Origin: Alphaproteobacteria bacterium UBA7488
GTDB taxonomy: Bacteria; Pseudomonadota; Alphaproteobacteria; CAAHEQ01; UBA3637
NCBI GenBank assembly: GCA_002477185.1
Contig: DLOI01000026.1
Span: forward strand, 33,524 to 38,631
Direction: 5' to 3'
DNA: 5,108 nucleotides
A model generated the notes under the pieces. The model had not been told where the DNA came from. It searched no databases and saw nothing but the letters and a program-made list of their open reading frames with translations. Both the position numbers and the translations under genes were made by a program. Shown here in pieces: positions 4,899 through 5,108 of the stretch. Every line of letters begins with the position of its first letter. The stretch's first letter is position 1.

Positions 4899-5108
4899 AT
4901 GGCATTTTATAAGTTGGATAATCAAACGCTGATTTTAAACGTGCGTGCCTGCCCAGGCGCCAAGCGCGAAGGAATTGAAGATATTTGGAATAATACACAT
5001 TTAAAAATAGCCTTAAAAGCACGCGCCGTAGATGGCAAAGCAAACGATGCTTTGATTGATTTTTTGGCGCAGACATTTAAGGTTAAAAAAAACGATATAA
5101 CTTTATTA
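4899..5108 (+). CDS. DUF167 (YggU-family) protein, 3' end cut by window edge
   Basis: Seventy codons are visible from ATG 4899, preceded by a G-rich ribosome site (GGGGTGGA, 4883-4890). The protein shows the DUF167/YggU signature: a first strand (LILNVRACPGAKREGIE) with the V-x-P-G-A-K-like motif, then LKIALKARAVDGKANDALIDFLA, matching the family's L-K-x-x-x-x-A-x-x-x-D-G-K-A-N-x-x-L motif. FKVKKNDITLL follows. The family is about 75-110 residues long and widely conserved, and its function is unknown. The last part lies beyond the window. Confidence 0.93.
   Translation, partial: MAFYKLDNQTLILNVRACPGAKREGIEDIWNNTHLKIALKARAVDGKANDALIDFLAQTFKVKKNDITLL

Overview
The window looks like chromosomal DNA of an A/T-leaning (roughly 40% GC by eye) Alphaproteobacterium. 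The main reason is the pairing of a Mic60/mitofilin-like gene directly upstream of a hemY gene whose product ends in a Cys-rich ribbon, an arrangement known from that class. The species cannot be named from this sequence; an uncultured lineage is plausible.

Layout. Positions 1-848 (+) hold the 3' part of a PHP-family phosphoesterase (YciV/TrpH/RNase AM-like), cut by the window edge. A 147-nt convergent spacer with only weak A/T hairpins separates it from coaE (dephospho-CoA kinase, minus strand, 996-1589). Upstream of coaE on the same strand is a GNAT N-acetyltransferase (1749-2291). coaE and the GNAT gene each have a recognisable sigma70-type promoter. A divergent intergenic region (2292-2468) carries the GNAT promoter on the minus strand and a strong promoter on the plus strand. 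The plus-strand promoter drives a locus encoding a Mic60-like membrane protein, followed one base after its stop by hemY (3608-4795). The 5' end of a DUF167/YggU gene (4899 to the edge) closes the window.

The notable feature is inside the Mic60-like gene. As presented, the gene is broken. An N-terminal piece with a transmembrane segment stops at 2852, and the C-terminal mitofilin domain is open only from 3100. Between them, 268 bp (2830-3097) encode a plausible periplasmic linker on the opposite strand. A perfect 15-bp inverted repeat bounds this segment (CCGTAAAATGCGGTT at 2815-2829 and its reverse complement at 3098-3112). Turning the segment around on paper joins the linker in frame to the C-terminal domain: 89 codons run without a stop into 164 more. 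It also brings the N-terminal frame to within a +1 shift of the linker frame (11-nt ORF overlap). The segment has therefore been inverted relative to a coding arrangement. It could be a phase-variable invertible element that switches a Mic60-like envelope protein, a fixed disruptive inversion, or an assembly or strain chimera. No recombinase gene lies in the window.

The genes do not form one pathway. coaE completes coenzyme A synthesis. The Mic60-like protein and HemY are inner-membrane proteins that are likely co-transcribed. The PHP, GNAT and DUF167 genes are housekeeping or accessory genes with only family-level assignments.
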